A stretch of 64,000 bases of DNA from Zanthoxylum bungeanum. Lineage: Eukaryota; Streptophyta; Magnoliopsida; Sapindales; Rutaceae. The number at the start of each line of letters is the position of its first letter. Position 1 is the stretch's first letter. The DNA lies in the NCBI GenBank assembly GCA_019454045.1, contig SKCR01023787.1, forward strand, positions 62,001 to 126,000. The letters are read 5' to 3'. The translations under genes and the position numbers were made by a program. Positions 45,071-56,932 of this stretch are shown piece by piece. The notes below the pieces were generated by a model that saw only the letters and a list, made by a program, of their open reading frames with translations, was not told where the DNA came from and did not search any database.

Positions 45071-47125
45071 CGTTGAGTTTCTATTAAGTCCCAAGGATCA
45101 TTATCAAGCAATGAAACAAGTATGAATACACAAAGGAGAATGGCGGAATCATACTCATAACGATCGGATTGGATGCATCGAAGAACAAAACTTTTCATCC
45201 TTGTTGGTGAAGCTCACGGCCAAGCATGGTTATTTGTCCTCCATCTTCATCTTCAAGCTCCAAGCTTTATCAATGGATTCCAAGCTCAAATGTGGGTTTC
45301 CCTATCACTTTGTATGTCTCCTAATGTGTGCTAGCACCTTGGAATTTTGCCACAAAATTCACTCATGCTTCTCCTTCATTCACGGCAAGAACCAAAATGA
45401 TGGAAGAAGAAAAAATGCCCTAGGCTGAGGGTTACAAGAGAGAAGAAGAATAAATGTGTTGGTTTGGTTGGTAGAGAAAATATGTATCTAATACACAAAC
45501 TTGAATTCAAAATTCAATTACTAATTTTTCTTTTTCCAAAAGTCAAGCAATGAAGCTTTCCCAACAACTCACATCAAGTCACATCACTCATGAATAGTGA
45601 CTGGTGTCAATCACTCAAAGTGAAAGACATCTATCACTTGATTGACGAATGATGTGACGCTAGATGCGACTAGCGATTTGACGCTTGATTTGACTTGCGT
45701 GCCGCACTCGAATTCGAAATGCGAATGCGCTCGCAAATAATCCCGGGCTCGGGTTCGTTAATTCCGAATTAACGAATTTTTCATTGCGTCGTAATTAAAT
45801 CTAATTTAATTAAATAATCATGCCTAGCATAATTACTATTCACGTCGCTAACAAATTAATTCTAAATTAATTCGTTCGCCCGAATTAAAATCCGATTTTA
45901 ATTCCGCGTCGAAATCCAATTTCGTTTAATATATCGAATATATTAATTTGTCGATTAATTCCAAATTAATCGCTCTCTCTCTCTTTAAATAATATTTTAT
46001 CCCAGATAAAATATCTCCGTAATTAATCCCAGATTAATTTTCTCTCTCATCATTAATTAATCCCAGATTAATAAAGTGCGAGTCATACATCATCGGTGAA
46101 TCTTCGGGAAGCGACCCATGAGATCCTCAGATATGTTGGCAGTAAATACGGTCGTCGGACTATCCGAACACGTAAGTACCTTGTACTATATTTGTACCGA
46201 TTTACAAGACAAGGTTGGCTTCTAGCAAAGCGCCATGCCTACCCAATTCTCCAGAAACATGCTTACAGGAATAAGCGATCTATATCAGGCGTAATATACA
46301 TAGTATCGTGTATGTCGATGCAGTATCGGATGTTCATGTGCTAGGCCTGGGGCTGGAATTGTGTCTGTCCCGTACAAAGCACATATCAGATGTCTGGTAA
46401 CTAGTCTCTATAATCGGATATACATGACCTAGTCATAATATCCCGATAGCTGCAGTATTTAAGAGAACAAGTTTTGTATCCTACGTGATCATCATCTCCA
46501 CTATAACTGAAGTGGTACTTCCGTCTTGACATCACACCCAATACAATACGATTCTCAATATACCCAGAAGAGGCGTACACAGAACCGATTAAAGCCCTGG
46601 ACGACCAAAACCAAAGCATATTGATTGTCGCAAGTATTAGCGGTGCAAGTCTCAAGTTAAGACCAAATACACCTACCTTGAATTCGGACTTCCATAGACA
46701 TATAGTTATACTACCAATGGAATTCCGAAGGGGTCTATCCAGAGCGAAGTTGTTTCTCGTACCATCGGTAAAACACAACCTCCTATTACACTTGCATGAG
46801 TATCCTATACCCAAATATATGAGAACTATGACGTTATGCCCTCATAACGTGCACAAGTGTAATACTAGTCTTTTACGTATTTTTCGATGTCCAATCTCGA
46901 TAATACTCTTACTAGGGATATTTAATGATTTATCCTTCGTGGATTGATACTGTCTCATATCATTCTCAATCCAGGAACAAATCACAAGGACCTCCTATCA
47001 TTTATACATCTAGGTGATCTAATCACAAATGATAAGAGTGCAATCTCCTTTGTCACATAGTTAATTTGTACAACAACACCATGATCTGTACAAATAGTGA
47101 CGCTATGGGTCATAATTGTCCAACA
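45071..47125 (-). repeat. Copia-4 5' LTR
   Basis: Plus-strand start CGTTGAGTTTCTATT (TG has become CG), end GTCCAACA. It carries copy 2 of the palindrome array (45756-46073). On the minus strand the LTR end is one base from the primer-binding site. Confidence 0.92.
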
Positions 47126-47130
47126 GAACG

Positions 47131-47412
47131 AACAATGCAAATATGCTTTTGAGCAAATAAAAAAAAGTACTTAACCAACCTACCAGTCTTGAAGTCTCTG
47201 AGACCAGGTAAATCTTTAGTTTTCTACTTGGTCGTTGGTGCAGAAAAATGATGCAGGGGTGGAATACACAGTCTACTAGCTCATGAAGAAGATGGTACCA
47301 TATGAGACGCGCTACCAAGAATTGGAGAAAATTTATTTGGCAGTAGTGTGGGACTCTAGGAAATTGTGGCACTACTTCCAATCCTATGAGATACAGGTTG
47401 TCACCAAGGAGA
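47131..47412 (+). pseudogene. Gypsy-A RT end and RNase H start
   Basis: Continues the RT connection region after Copia-4: NLPVLKSLRPG (about 47175-47210) then YETRYQELEKIYLAVV (about 47307-47350) and the LWHYFQSYEIQVVTK segment to 47407. These are the gypsy RT-connection and RNase H features. Interrupted at 47413 by a copia LTR. Confidence 0.85.
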
Positions 47413-49504
47413 TGTTGGAGTTGGTTCTCGGATAGTCAATCCGAATGATGTATTGTACATTATATTTTATTATTTATTAATAAAAATAACTATATTTTCA
47501 TTTCAACCTTATTAATGGTAATTATTATGTCATAATGCATATAAGTTTGATATATAAATATGCTGAGAATGACATCGACCTTTGAATAGTCATGTAAAAA
47601 TATTGGACACTCGGTGGTCCTACATTGGGATAATATTACTATTATAACTTATTCTTAAAGTAAATATTCATAGTCGTTGGTTTTGGAACACGGTCGAATT
47701 CCTATAACCTAGAAAACTAGCACATATCGTATATTGGAATTGGAGTTCCAATGGTCTAACCCAATGGAACATGAGTAAAGGAAGCTCGTATAGACATGTG
47801 AGTATTTATTGAAGCGAATATTGAATGACTCACATGTGATTCGTAATAGTTGGAAGTACACACCACCGTCAATAGGAATCTCCTGAAGTCGAGTAGCATA
47901 TGTAATCCTTTGACTATAGGATAACATTGATTTTGTGTGTGATTCTCCACACTTTGATGTCATGTATGTCAGAGACCTTTTATGGTCTGATCGCTATATG
48001 TTCGTTGGGTGTGGAATGATACACTTATTAATCAATTGTGTATAAAAATGGGATTCATCGGCTCATATGTGTACCATAAGGGGTTAAGGTATCCATGTGA
48101 GTAAGTCAAGATTCTTAAGACTTTGGCCAAAACTGATCAACTAGGGTTGATCGCATACATCAGAAATGATATTCTGATTAGTTGTAAGGAATCGTGGACA
48201 TATCAACATCAGAGATGTACGCATTGGAAACTTGACGGTGTAATCTATGTTTCTTAAGCACAACTCGGATAACGTACGACAGAGGGATTGTTAAACATAT
48301 GTGATGATCTTGACTTGTATAGTTCATAAAGGTCATTCGTGTTCTTTGCAAATTCGGAGGTGGCCGAATTACGTAGTATGAGATAGGCTTATATGAAGAA
48401 CATGTCTAGACTTAGAGAGTCCCACGATATGAAGTGTACTCGTTGAGGACTTGGGTAGCCAATAATATTTGATAATAAATAATATTTGATATTTTAATTA
48501 TCAATCAAAGTAATTAAATGTTATTAGATACCATTAATTATTTACTTGACATATTGGGATTAATTGGATTAATTCAAAATCATATAAGGGCTATTAATCC
48601 AAAATCACATAAGAGTTTTGTTGTAATTTCATAAATATCTCTACCATTGGAGGATATTTTGGTAATTATAGAATATGTAATAATAGATGTATTTGACTTG
48701 ATTTAACAGGATTAAATCAAAGTGGTAGATAATGAACTAATCAAGTGGTTAAACTTTGTTTAGATTTAATTGGATTAAATCAAAATGGTAGACAAAGTTG
48801 ATTAGTAACACCTAATATGAATATTTGGACAAATTTGATTAAGCCCACCTAAAAGTTGATTAGAACTTTTATTAATTAAAAATTGCATAAGCTTAACTAT
48901 AAAAGACAAGCTTGAGCAGGTTTTTGATTAAGCAAGCATAAGGCAAAACATAAGAAAAATTAACCTAAAGAAAATATTTGTGAGATAATTTTTGGAAGTT
49001 CCCTACTTTTTCAACAATGAGAAGAAGATTGGATCTTGGAATCAAGGTTGCTAGGTAATTTTTATCTTCTCTAAAGCTATATTTTTTATTAGTGAGTTGT
49101 TATCATTAGTGAAACATATAGAGATGTATTATTTATTGGATACATAATAACATAACTTCAAATTTAAATTAGGTTAATGAATTATGTATGAATGCTTTGA
49201 AAGTATAAACACAATATGCTTGTGATTGGGTCAAATATGTTCATATTGGACATGAAACATAAAATTAGAGTTTGGAACTATATATGAAAGTTTGGAGGTA
49301 TAGCTACCATTTTTAGAATCATTTGACCACCTTTAAGTGACATATAATTGTTATGAGTCACTTATTTATGGGATTCTAATTTGGTTTATATTTTGATTCA
49401 AAGTAATGCATATATGTTTTTAGAATGCATTTATATTTATTCTATAACATGTTTTGATGTTGTTTTGATATTAAAAAATAGATTTTGGGTGTTTGAAAAT
49501 ATTT
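47413..49504 (+). mobile_element. Copia solo LTR, 3'-truncated, in Gypsy-A
   Basis: Starts TGTTGGAGTTGGTTCTC, the start of the Copia-1/Copia-2 LTR family. It shares the TATGTTCGTTGGGTGTGGA segment with 63070 and the ACTTAGAGAGTCCCA segment with 63440. The family's CA-ending terminus is missing. GGAGA occurs on both sides (47408-47412 and 49505-49509), but about 45 bp of Gypsy-A expected between the flanks is also absent, so the right border is uncertain. Confidence 0.7.
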
Positions 49505-50272
49505 GGAGAAATTAGAAATGTTTTCGTCGGCTCTATTGACCGAGTTTGATATTTACTACATCACCAAGAAGGTAATAAAAGGGCGAGCCATAGCAGAATT
49601 CTTGGCCCATCAACCAATTGAAGGGGATCGATATGAGTTCGAGTTCCCATATGGGGAATTTAAGGTGATATCAATCATGTGATGGAATTTATATTTCGAC
49701 GGAGCCGTAAATTACAATAGTGCATGGATTGGAATTGTTCTGGTAACCACATGAGGAGAGATTTTACCTATGGCCAAGAGGCTAACCTTCTAGGTCACAA
49801 ACAACATAGCCAAATATGAAGCTTGTATTTTTGGACTAGAAGCATTAATAGCCTTGAGGGCGAAGGATGCTGAAATCTATGGAGACTCAATGTTGGTAAT
49901 CTGGCAGATACGAGAGGAATGAGAGTTGAAAGAAGATAAATTGAAGTCTTTTTTGTTTCATCTTAGAACTTTGGCATAGAATATCTCGAACTGTATGTTG
50001 CGACACTTGCCTAGGGAAGACAACCAAATGGCAGACACTCTGGCTACCTTGTCTTCAACTTGGGAGAATCCAGAATAGCTGACTATGAAACCTCTAATTT
50101 CAAGGAGAGACCTAAGCCATGTTGAAGATACAGGATTGGGCATTATAAGTCTTCACCATACCGACCACAAGCCAACGGGGCAATAGAAGCCGCCAACAAG
50201 ACTTTAAAGAAAATTCTGGCTAAGATGACAGAGACTTATAATTACTGGGTAGACAACCATTTGTGCTATAGG
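49505..50272 (+). pseudogene. Gypsy-A Tat-type RNase H and integrase fragment
   Basis: First comes the end of the RT-linked RNase H (LTEFDIYYITKKVIKGRAIAEF). Next is the second, archaeal-like RNase H: WNLYFDGAVN from about 49682 with the catalytic Asp, AKYEACIFGLEAL with the Glu, and IYGDSMLVI with another Asp, broken by several TGA/TAG codons. A deletion then joins it to the integrase C-terminal core (SSPYRPQANGAIEAANKTLK, 50150-50215). It stops at NHLCYR where Gypsy-B begins. Confidence 0.9.
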
Positions 50273-51573
50273 TGTAGACATTGCATTTTCATGGCCCGAT
50301 TATGAGTATCCTATACGGGCACTTCATGAGAATTAAGGAAGATTGTAATATTTAAATGCTGGAGAGAAACCATCTATAATCGGACGGATATAAACCTTAA
50401 GTCGGTTGAACATAATCATCACATCCAACCGGATACACCTCTACATCCGGCCGGATATGAGTCGTGTTTCTAGTTTTGCAAAAAGACTCAATATATTTCC
50501 CTTTTAGCCAATTTCCATAAAAACTATATTTTTCCCTTCTTAAACATTTTCCTGAATTCTTTATTTCCTTAATATCAACTTCCATAATTAATGATTTCCT
50601 CATTAGAGAAGATTTCTTCCTTATTTACTGCAAACTTATTGGATATAAAAAGGAGGACCTTCACATAAATAATGGACATTTTTTCTAGATCTGGATTTTG
50701 GAGGCTTGCAAGTGATCTTTTGCCAAAAATCAGTGAAACACTCTCACCCAACAACAAAATAAAGACCCCAAAAAAACCTCTTAGATCTCTCTCTTGTAGA
50801 TAAAGCCAACGATCAACCAAGACTGTCAAAGGGGTTCTCGGAACCGAGATACACCTAAGGTAAAATATGAAGGCCCTTATCACTTAATTTTGCATATACT
50901 GTTTTCACAGGATGTCTCTGGTCGAATGTACTGCATGTTCGACCAGACATACACTAGTCATATATTAATTTCGGCCGTACATAAGGCTACATCCGGCAGC
51001 ATACTTTCTTGTGGTATATCGGATGGAAACTCAAACGTGAATTTTGTAGTTGAATCTGAATGGACGGTAGTGCAGTCCGTACTTGGGATACAACTCTACA
51101 TACCAAGGAAATAATAATTGTTTTATTTCCTTATATTTACGCATTCATTTTCTACTATTTTCGTATATTTAGCATGATTTCCTTCTTGTTTATTTATTAT
51201 TTATCTTACTAGACTGCTTGTTTATATTTTTCTTATTATTGCATGAGTTTTATGATTCTGGATTATACTACACATCCAGCCAGACTTCCAATACGCCTGG
51301 CCAGACAGACATCTAAAAAGGCACATCTGGTAGACCATTCTCATGTCCGTCCAGCCATAGTTAATTTCGTTATTTCTTTTATTGTTGTGATACTGCTATC
51401 TGGACATTATGATTTGCTTTTAAGTTATGTTTGTGCTTTTGAGTGTTTTAAATTACTTTGCATGATATTCGAATTATAAGGCATTGTGATATCTCTTTTC
51501 AAACCTTGATATTATACTAACATCAGTAAAGGACGATTCCAAACCTAAACGGGTTTAAGGTCGACCTTGTGAG

Positions 51574-53492
51574 TGTTGGGTTTCTAAAGTCATCCCAAGA
51601 TCAATCCAAGCATGAAATAATGTGAATACGTAAAGGAGAATAGCAGAAATATACTCACTTTGATCAGATTGTAGGATGTGTGTAGAACAAAAAAATTGCT
51701 CCATTTGAAAGTCTCCAAGCTTTCTCTTTGAAGATGATGTCCAAGCTCCAAGCTTTGTGATGGATTCCAAGCTCTTGGGATTGGTTTCCTTATCACCTTA
51801 TATGATTCCTTGATGTGTGCTAGCACTTGAAAAATTGCAATAATTTTTCTCATTCTTCTATCAAACTCTCGGTCAAGCCAAGTTTTAGAGAGAAAAAGAA
51901 TTTTGGGCGTGAATGGTGAGAGAGAGGAGGAAGTGAATGACTTTGTTAACTTGTTAATTTATTTCCAAAACCAAAGAAAAAAGATATACCAAATATTTGG
52001 TATTAAGTCAATCATTACTTACACACTTGTGTGTCTTACAAGTCACCATCATTTCATCACCAAATTCCATCACCAAAAAGAGATGAGAATGACAAGTGAT
52101 GTGACATGTGGGTCCCACTTGAATTCAAAGTCCGAGTGGGCCCGCAAACACTTCCCGGGCTCGGGTTCGTTAATTCCGAATTAACAAATTTTTCGTTACG
52201 ACGTAATTAAATCAAATTTAATTAAATAATTATGCCTAGCAAAATTACTATTCACGTCGCTCGTGAATTAATTCTAAATTAATTCATTCGCCCGAATTAA
52301 AATCCAATTTTAATTCCGTTATGAAATCTAATTTCATTTAATATATCGAATATATTATTTTATCGATTAATTCCAAATTAATCGTTCTCTTTCTTCAAAT
52401 AGTATTTTACCCTAGATAAAATCTATCCGCAATTAATCCTAGATTAATTATGTTCGAATCATACGTCATCGGTGAATCTTCGGGAAGCGACCCATGAGAT
52501 CCCTGGATATGTTGGCAGTAAATCCGGTTGTCGGACTATCCGAACACGTGCGTACCTCGTACCACGTTTTTACCGATTTACAAGACATGGTTGGCTTCTA
52601 GCAAAGCACCGTGCCTACCCAATTCTCCAGAAATATTCTTAAAGGAATATATAATCTATGTCAGGCATAGTATACATAGTATTGCGTATTGCAATCCAGT
52701 ATCAGATGTCACATGCAAGGCCTGGGGCTGGAATAGTGTCTGCCCCGTACGAAGCATATATTGGATCACAAGCAACTAGTCTTTTTAATCGCATAATCAT
52801 GACCTTGTCATATTATCCTGATGGTTGCAACACATTAGAGTACCAGTTCTGTATCCCTTCGTGATCATCATCTTCATATGACTGAAGTGATACTTCCGTC
52901 TTGACATCACACCCAATACACTACGATTCTCAATAAACTGAGAAGAGGCGTACACAGAACATGTTAAAGTCCTGGAAGACCAAAACCAAAGCGTACTGAT
53001 TGTCGCAAGTACTAGCGATGCAAGTCTCAGGTTAAGACTAAATACACCTACCCTGATTCGGATTCCCATAGACACATAGTCATACTACCAATGGGATTCC
53101 GAGGGGTCTATCCAGAGCAAAGCTGTTTCCGTACCATCGGTAAACACAACCTCCTATCACACTTGCATAAGTATCCAATACTTAAATATATGAGAACTAT
53201 GTTGTTACGCTTCCATAACACACACAAGTGCGATACTAGTCTATTCCGCATTATCGATGTCCAGTCTCGATAATACTACGACTAGGGATATTTAATGATT
53301 AAACCTTTATGGATTGATATTGTCTCATATCTTATAATCCGGAACTAATCATAAGGACTTTTATCATTTATATATTTCAGTAATCAAATTACAAAATGAT
53401 AAAATGCAATTTCCATTGTCACATAGTTAATTTGTACAAAAACCACAATGTATTTTACAAATAGTGACGCTATAGGTCATAATTTTCCACCA
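51574..53492 (-). mobile_element. Copia-4-family solo LTR, 1.9 kb
   Basis: Flanked by GTGAG on both sides (51569-51573, 53493-53497). Plus-strand start TGTTGGGTTTCTAAAG, end TTCCACCA. It aligns over its length with the Copia-4 LTRs but is clearly more diverged, and retains the palindrome array (52168-52450). No internal region, hence a solo LTR left by recombination. Confidence 0.92.
52168..52450. repeat. Array of triloop palindromes, copy 3
   Basis: Nine or so of the palindromes remain. In one, arms that read CGAAAT/ATTTCG in copies 1 and 2 read TGAAAT/ATTTCA here, so pairing is preserved. Centres vary (CCG to CCA, CCA to CTA) while arms are mostly conserved. Confidence 0.85.
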
Positions 53493-53669
53493 GTGAGGAG
53501 TATAGTGCGGCCTTAAATCATTCCCAGAGTCTTATATTAGGTGGTGACTCGATTATTCTCTAATTAGTCCCTCATGGGCTAATTGTACTCTCTACGGACT
53601 GTGAGTCCAATAGTGTCATGGCCGCCGATGTCATAGGCATAGTAGGAAATCCTACATCGCTCCTATAGA

Positions 53670-53687
53670 TGGCGACTCCATTGGGGA
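53670..53687 (+). other. Gypsy-B primer-binding site
   Basis: TGGCGACTCCATTGGGGA, 13 bases after the assigned LTR end. TGGCGACTCC..TGGGGA sites are familiar from plant Tat/Ogre-type gypsy elements. The longer than usual gap suggests that the true LTR end may lie slightly right of 53656. Confidence 0.75.
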
Positions 53688-54661
53688 TAGAGAATTGGCC
53701 TCGAAAAAATTCCTTGTAATATCTATGGTGAGATTGAGGTTAACCATGTCTTTATTATTTTACATACCCTTTAAGCCCTGATGGAATCACGCATTGAGAA
53801 ATCGCTTTCACTAAAAGCGGTGGATCGCTGCATGATAATACCCATTACTCATTGGCATGTACCTTTGAGGTATAAAAAATACGCGTTCATTGGTCATTCG
53901 AACCATTGAGTGGGGAGACATAGTTATGGACAACCCTTCTCCAAGGCGAGCCTAAGCTTTACCCTATTAAGCCCACATAGAAGCCCATAGTTGTTTTTCC
54001 ATAGGAATGAGCATACCTAATGCTTATGTATGGGCCCTAACCATTTAAGGTAATCTAACCCTTTTACCATGAAACGAAAAACTTGTTGGGCCTTTTCAAC
54101 TGGGACAAGTTCGCGTTCCATGATAATTAGGCTAAGTGTCTTGAAATGTTCATGGGCACCTTGTATGCAAACCCTATTTGACTTGGAGTAATTAATTATG
54201 ATCCCAAAGGTATCGAATGCACGAGTCTGATGCCCATACTTGGCTTTCATCCAAGGAAAGAGCATGCCTTGCTTTAGGTCCATTTGAGCATATTTAAATA
54301 TTTTCAACCCAATCCAAAATAATCATGATTATTAAGGGTATAATTCATCACTTTAAGACAATGGCACGGTTCTCATATTAGACTAAGTCACATTGTGATT
54401 GGGCGACCTCTGTCCTCTGACGATGGAAAAGAACAGAGGTAGCCAAGGTTCACCTTTTAGCATAAGAGTGAACGAGCTCGTATGCCCCTTGTTGGTGTAA
54501 TAGCTAAGCCAAACCTAGGGAAGATATTGAACTTACCACGTATGGAGAAGAGATAAAGTTGGAAGAATGTATGATATCGTGTGAAAAAACCTTGAATTTC
54601 ATGCATCTTCATACATAATACATACATATTATGCATCTCATGCATCATGCTAACCCTTTGT
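53688..54661 (+). other. Gypsy-B leader
   Basis: About 1 kb between primer site and gag. No plus-strand frame of note. A minus-strand frame of 96 codons (54017-54307) is unexpectedly protein-like in composition but matches nothing I recognise. Confidence 0.6.
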
Positions 54662-55900
54662 GATTGCAGCCATCATATTGGAGCATTGGGTTAGGGAGAA
54701 CGAAATACTGGTCAATAAGACAATGACAATCAGTGCGGAAATGGCCAACAATGATACTTCCTGTGTAGATCAGTTGGAAACCACCGTGAATAAGATGGCA
54801 GAGCAGCTGCAGACTGTGCTCAATGGCTTTGCCAACCTGAATGCAATTCAACCAATACCTCAAGCGACGGGGCCAAGTCTAGCGAAAAGAGGCATGAAGA
54901 GCATGATAGTAGAGGGGAGGAAGTTCCTACCCTAGATGATGAAGATATGGCGGACTACGCTATAAGAAGAATGGCCAAGAAGGAGGCCGACCCTGAACTA
55001 CAAAAGCTAAATGAGCAGATGAAGGCGGTGACCCAAAAGATAAAAGGGAAACTTGATATTTTTGTTGGACTATAACGCCATATCCTTCAAAGAATTACTG
55101 CCTATTCAATTTAAAATACCTGAAATGGTAAAGTTTAATTGGAATGGGGACCTGAAGGCATATCTCTGTCAGTATGTGTCATTGATGAGTGCAATTGGTC
55201 TATCCCAAAGTCAAGTATAGAAAATGTTGGGGATTTCATTAGAGGAGCGCCTGAAGCATGGTATCATGGCCTTGAGAAGAAAATAAATGATGATTGGAGA
55301 GTTTTGGCCGATGTCTTTTTGAATAAATAGGTCATGGACATGGAGATCGATGTATCACTCTGTGACTTGGAGAACACTAAGTAAAAGCAAGAAGAAAGCT
55401 TTAAAGAGTACGTTGACCACTGGAGAAGTCAACGCTTGAAGATACAGACACGTTCTTCAGAAAATGACCAAATCAAGATGATTATCAAAGGTACCAAGCC
55501 TTCAATTTATAACAAGTTGAGGTGGATGACTTCTATGATCTCCGATTTCCGAAAATTGAAGGAAATTGTTATGGATATAGAAGAGAAAGAAGTGAAGAAC
55601 AGAAATTTCTATAGCAATAAGAAGACTCGGGAGCACCTTCTAACATCAAGGCCAGTCCTGCTGAAATTGTTGCTATAAGAAATATGAGGTTTTCCAGCCT
55701 TGGCAGACCTTTGTCAAAGTTGTTCGAGAAACTAAAGAGGCAGGGTTTGCTAACACCTCTATAACCTAAACCACTACCAAACCACATTTCTCGCCATATC
55801 AACCTAGATCAATATTGTCACTTCCACCAACAGAAGGGGCACGATACCGACAACTGTGCCAGACTCAGACATGAAATCCAAGACCTAATAGACAACTGTA
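54660..55900 (+). pseudogene. Gypsy-B gag, broken
   Basis: Frames 54660-54935 (N-terminal, with a probable coiled coil), 55139-55330 (FIRGAPEAWYHGLEKK, the retrotransposon gag capsid signature) and 55436-55678 (continuing QTRSSENDQIKMIIKGTKP). The end has a zinc-knuckle-like CHFHQQKGHDTDNC (about 55815-55860) and LRHEIQDLID. Stops and frameshifts separate the parts. Confidence 0.88.
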
Positions 55901-56932
55901 AAATTTCTGACCTAGAAAAAAAACCAACCCAATACCACTTGAAACCCTCTACCAAATCATCATATCGTACCACCACCCATATATATGATAAAATATGGCC
56001 TACCTTAAAGAATATATCCTACAATCATTTGACCAACAGGCGCATGTCATGGGAGTATAGGACAATAGTGATAGTGATGCTGGAGAATTTGATGACTTTT
56101 GGGAATATTTCTCGAGTAGTGATGAAGAATAAGTGAAAGGAATGACCAGAAGTGGACGATTCTATGACAAAACCACTGAGAAGGCAAAATGAGTTGTAGA
56201 GGGAAAGAAGGAAAAAGAGAAAAAGACAAGTGAAAGAAAATAGGGAGAAGATAATGCAGTGCTCCAAAAGTCAAAGAAGACTAGAGCACAAATTAGCATA
56301 TGAGGGCTTATGTGATCCTCTCAAGGACACATGAGGGCCATGGTTGAGGCTATTGAAAAGATTATGGCACCCACTGGCACAGACCCCACAGCCGTCATCT
56401 AATATATTCATAAAGAGAAAAATCCAACTATCATTTTTTTCGAAGAGGAGCTCCCAATGGAGAGATGAAACCACAACCGCCCACTGTTAATCAAGGCCGA
56501 AGTAAATGGTAAAAAGACCTCATATGATGGTGGATGATGGATTTTCCATTAATTTTTTCCCATTAAAGATATTACCGAGGTTTGGTATCCGGTCTGAAGA
56601 ACTCATTCCCTCTAACATGACAATCGAAGCCTATGATGGTAGTAAGTGATGAGTATAAGGCATTTTCACCACTGTGGTCAAAGTAGGCCCGATTGAAGAT
56701 GAAATGGAGTTCATTATGTTAAATATCCCAACCACATCCTCCGTGCTTTTAGGAAGGTCGTGGCTTCACAAGCTCAAGGAAGTCCCATTGACGCTGTACC
56801 AAATGATCAAGTTCCTGCACGAAGGGGAGATTATCACTATTAAGGTTGAGGTAAGCAATGCCATAGCCACATTGGAAGTCTAGCCATTTACAAGATTTCA
56901 AGTTGCAGTCATCTTTGGGGAATGGATAGATC
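55901..56932 (+). pseudogene. Gypsy-B protease region
   Basis: A poorly conserved spacer is followed by the protease. The most telling part is 56674-56883: EDEMEFIMLNIPTTSSVLLGRSWLHK, where plant gypsy proteases have ..ILDI..S(Y/F)N.LLGR.W(I/L)H, then the MIKFLHEGEII tail. The catalytic DTG/DSG lies upstream near 56530 in a region too broken to read. Interrupted at 56937 by a solo LTR. Confidence 0.8.

Larger units (their letters stand above)
36736..47125 (-). mobile_element. Copia-4, 10.4 kb Ty1/copia element
   Basis: Flanked by the duplication GAACG (36731-36735 and 47126-47130). Removing the element rejoins Gypsy-A RT exactly where Gypsy-B is continuous (about 61775). LTRs: 36736-38791 and 45071-47125, about 2.05 kb each and about 3 percent different over the first 260 bp by eye. 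Minus orientation: primer-binding site TGGTATCTTGAGC (45069-45057) beside the right LTR and polypurine tract AAGTGGGAGA (38792-38801) beside the left. The interior is about 6.3 kb and its coding sequence is badly degraded despite the similar LTRs. It also contains a hAT-type MITE. Confidence 0.93.
36038..50272 (+). mobile_element. Gypsy-A, fragmented Ty3/gypsy element (discontinuous)
   Basis: Own sequence occupies 36038-36730, 47131-47412 and about 49505-50272; the rest is later insertions. It starts abruptly in RT (no LTR at left) and ends abruptly in the integrase, where Gypsy-B is inserted. RNase H carries the extra, archaeal-like type seen in plant Tat-lineage gypsy. The family is shared with Gypsy-B, which provides the comparison used to prove continuity across the insertions. 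Confidence 0.85.
50273..53656 (+). repeat. Gypsy-B 5' LTR (split by solo LTR)
   Basis: Start TGTAGACATTGCATTTTC at 50273, homologous to the start of the E2 LTR. Contains an inverted match (51008-51112) to the 105 bp module and, after the nested insertion, the GTGCGGCCTTAAATCATT block with GGTGGTGACTCG (53552). The end is set at CCTACA (53656). Length without the insertion is about 1.46 kb, less than half of its relatives. Scattered ATCCGGCCGGAT-like palindromes occur at 50387-50455 and 50990-51300. Confidence 0.75.

Noticed and set aside
47408..49509. GGAGA on both sides taken as proof of a complete solo LTR.
   Set aside because: The LTR lacks its family's CA-ending terminus, and about 45 bp of host gypsy sequence is missing, so the match may be coincidental. 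Kept only as a tentative border.
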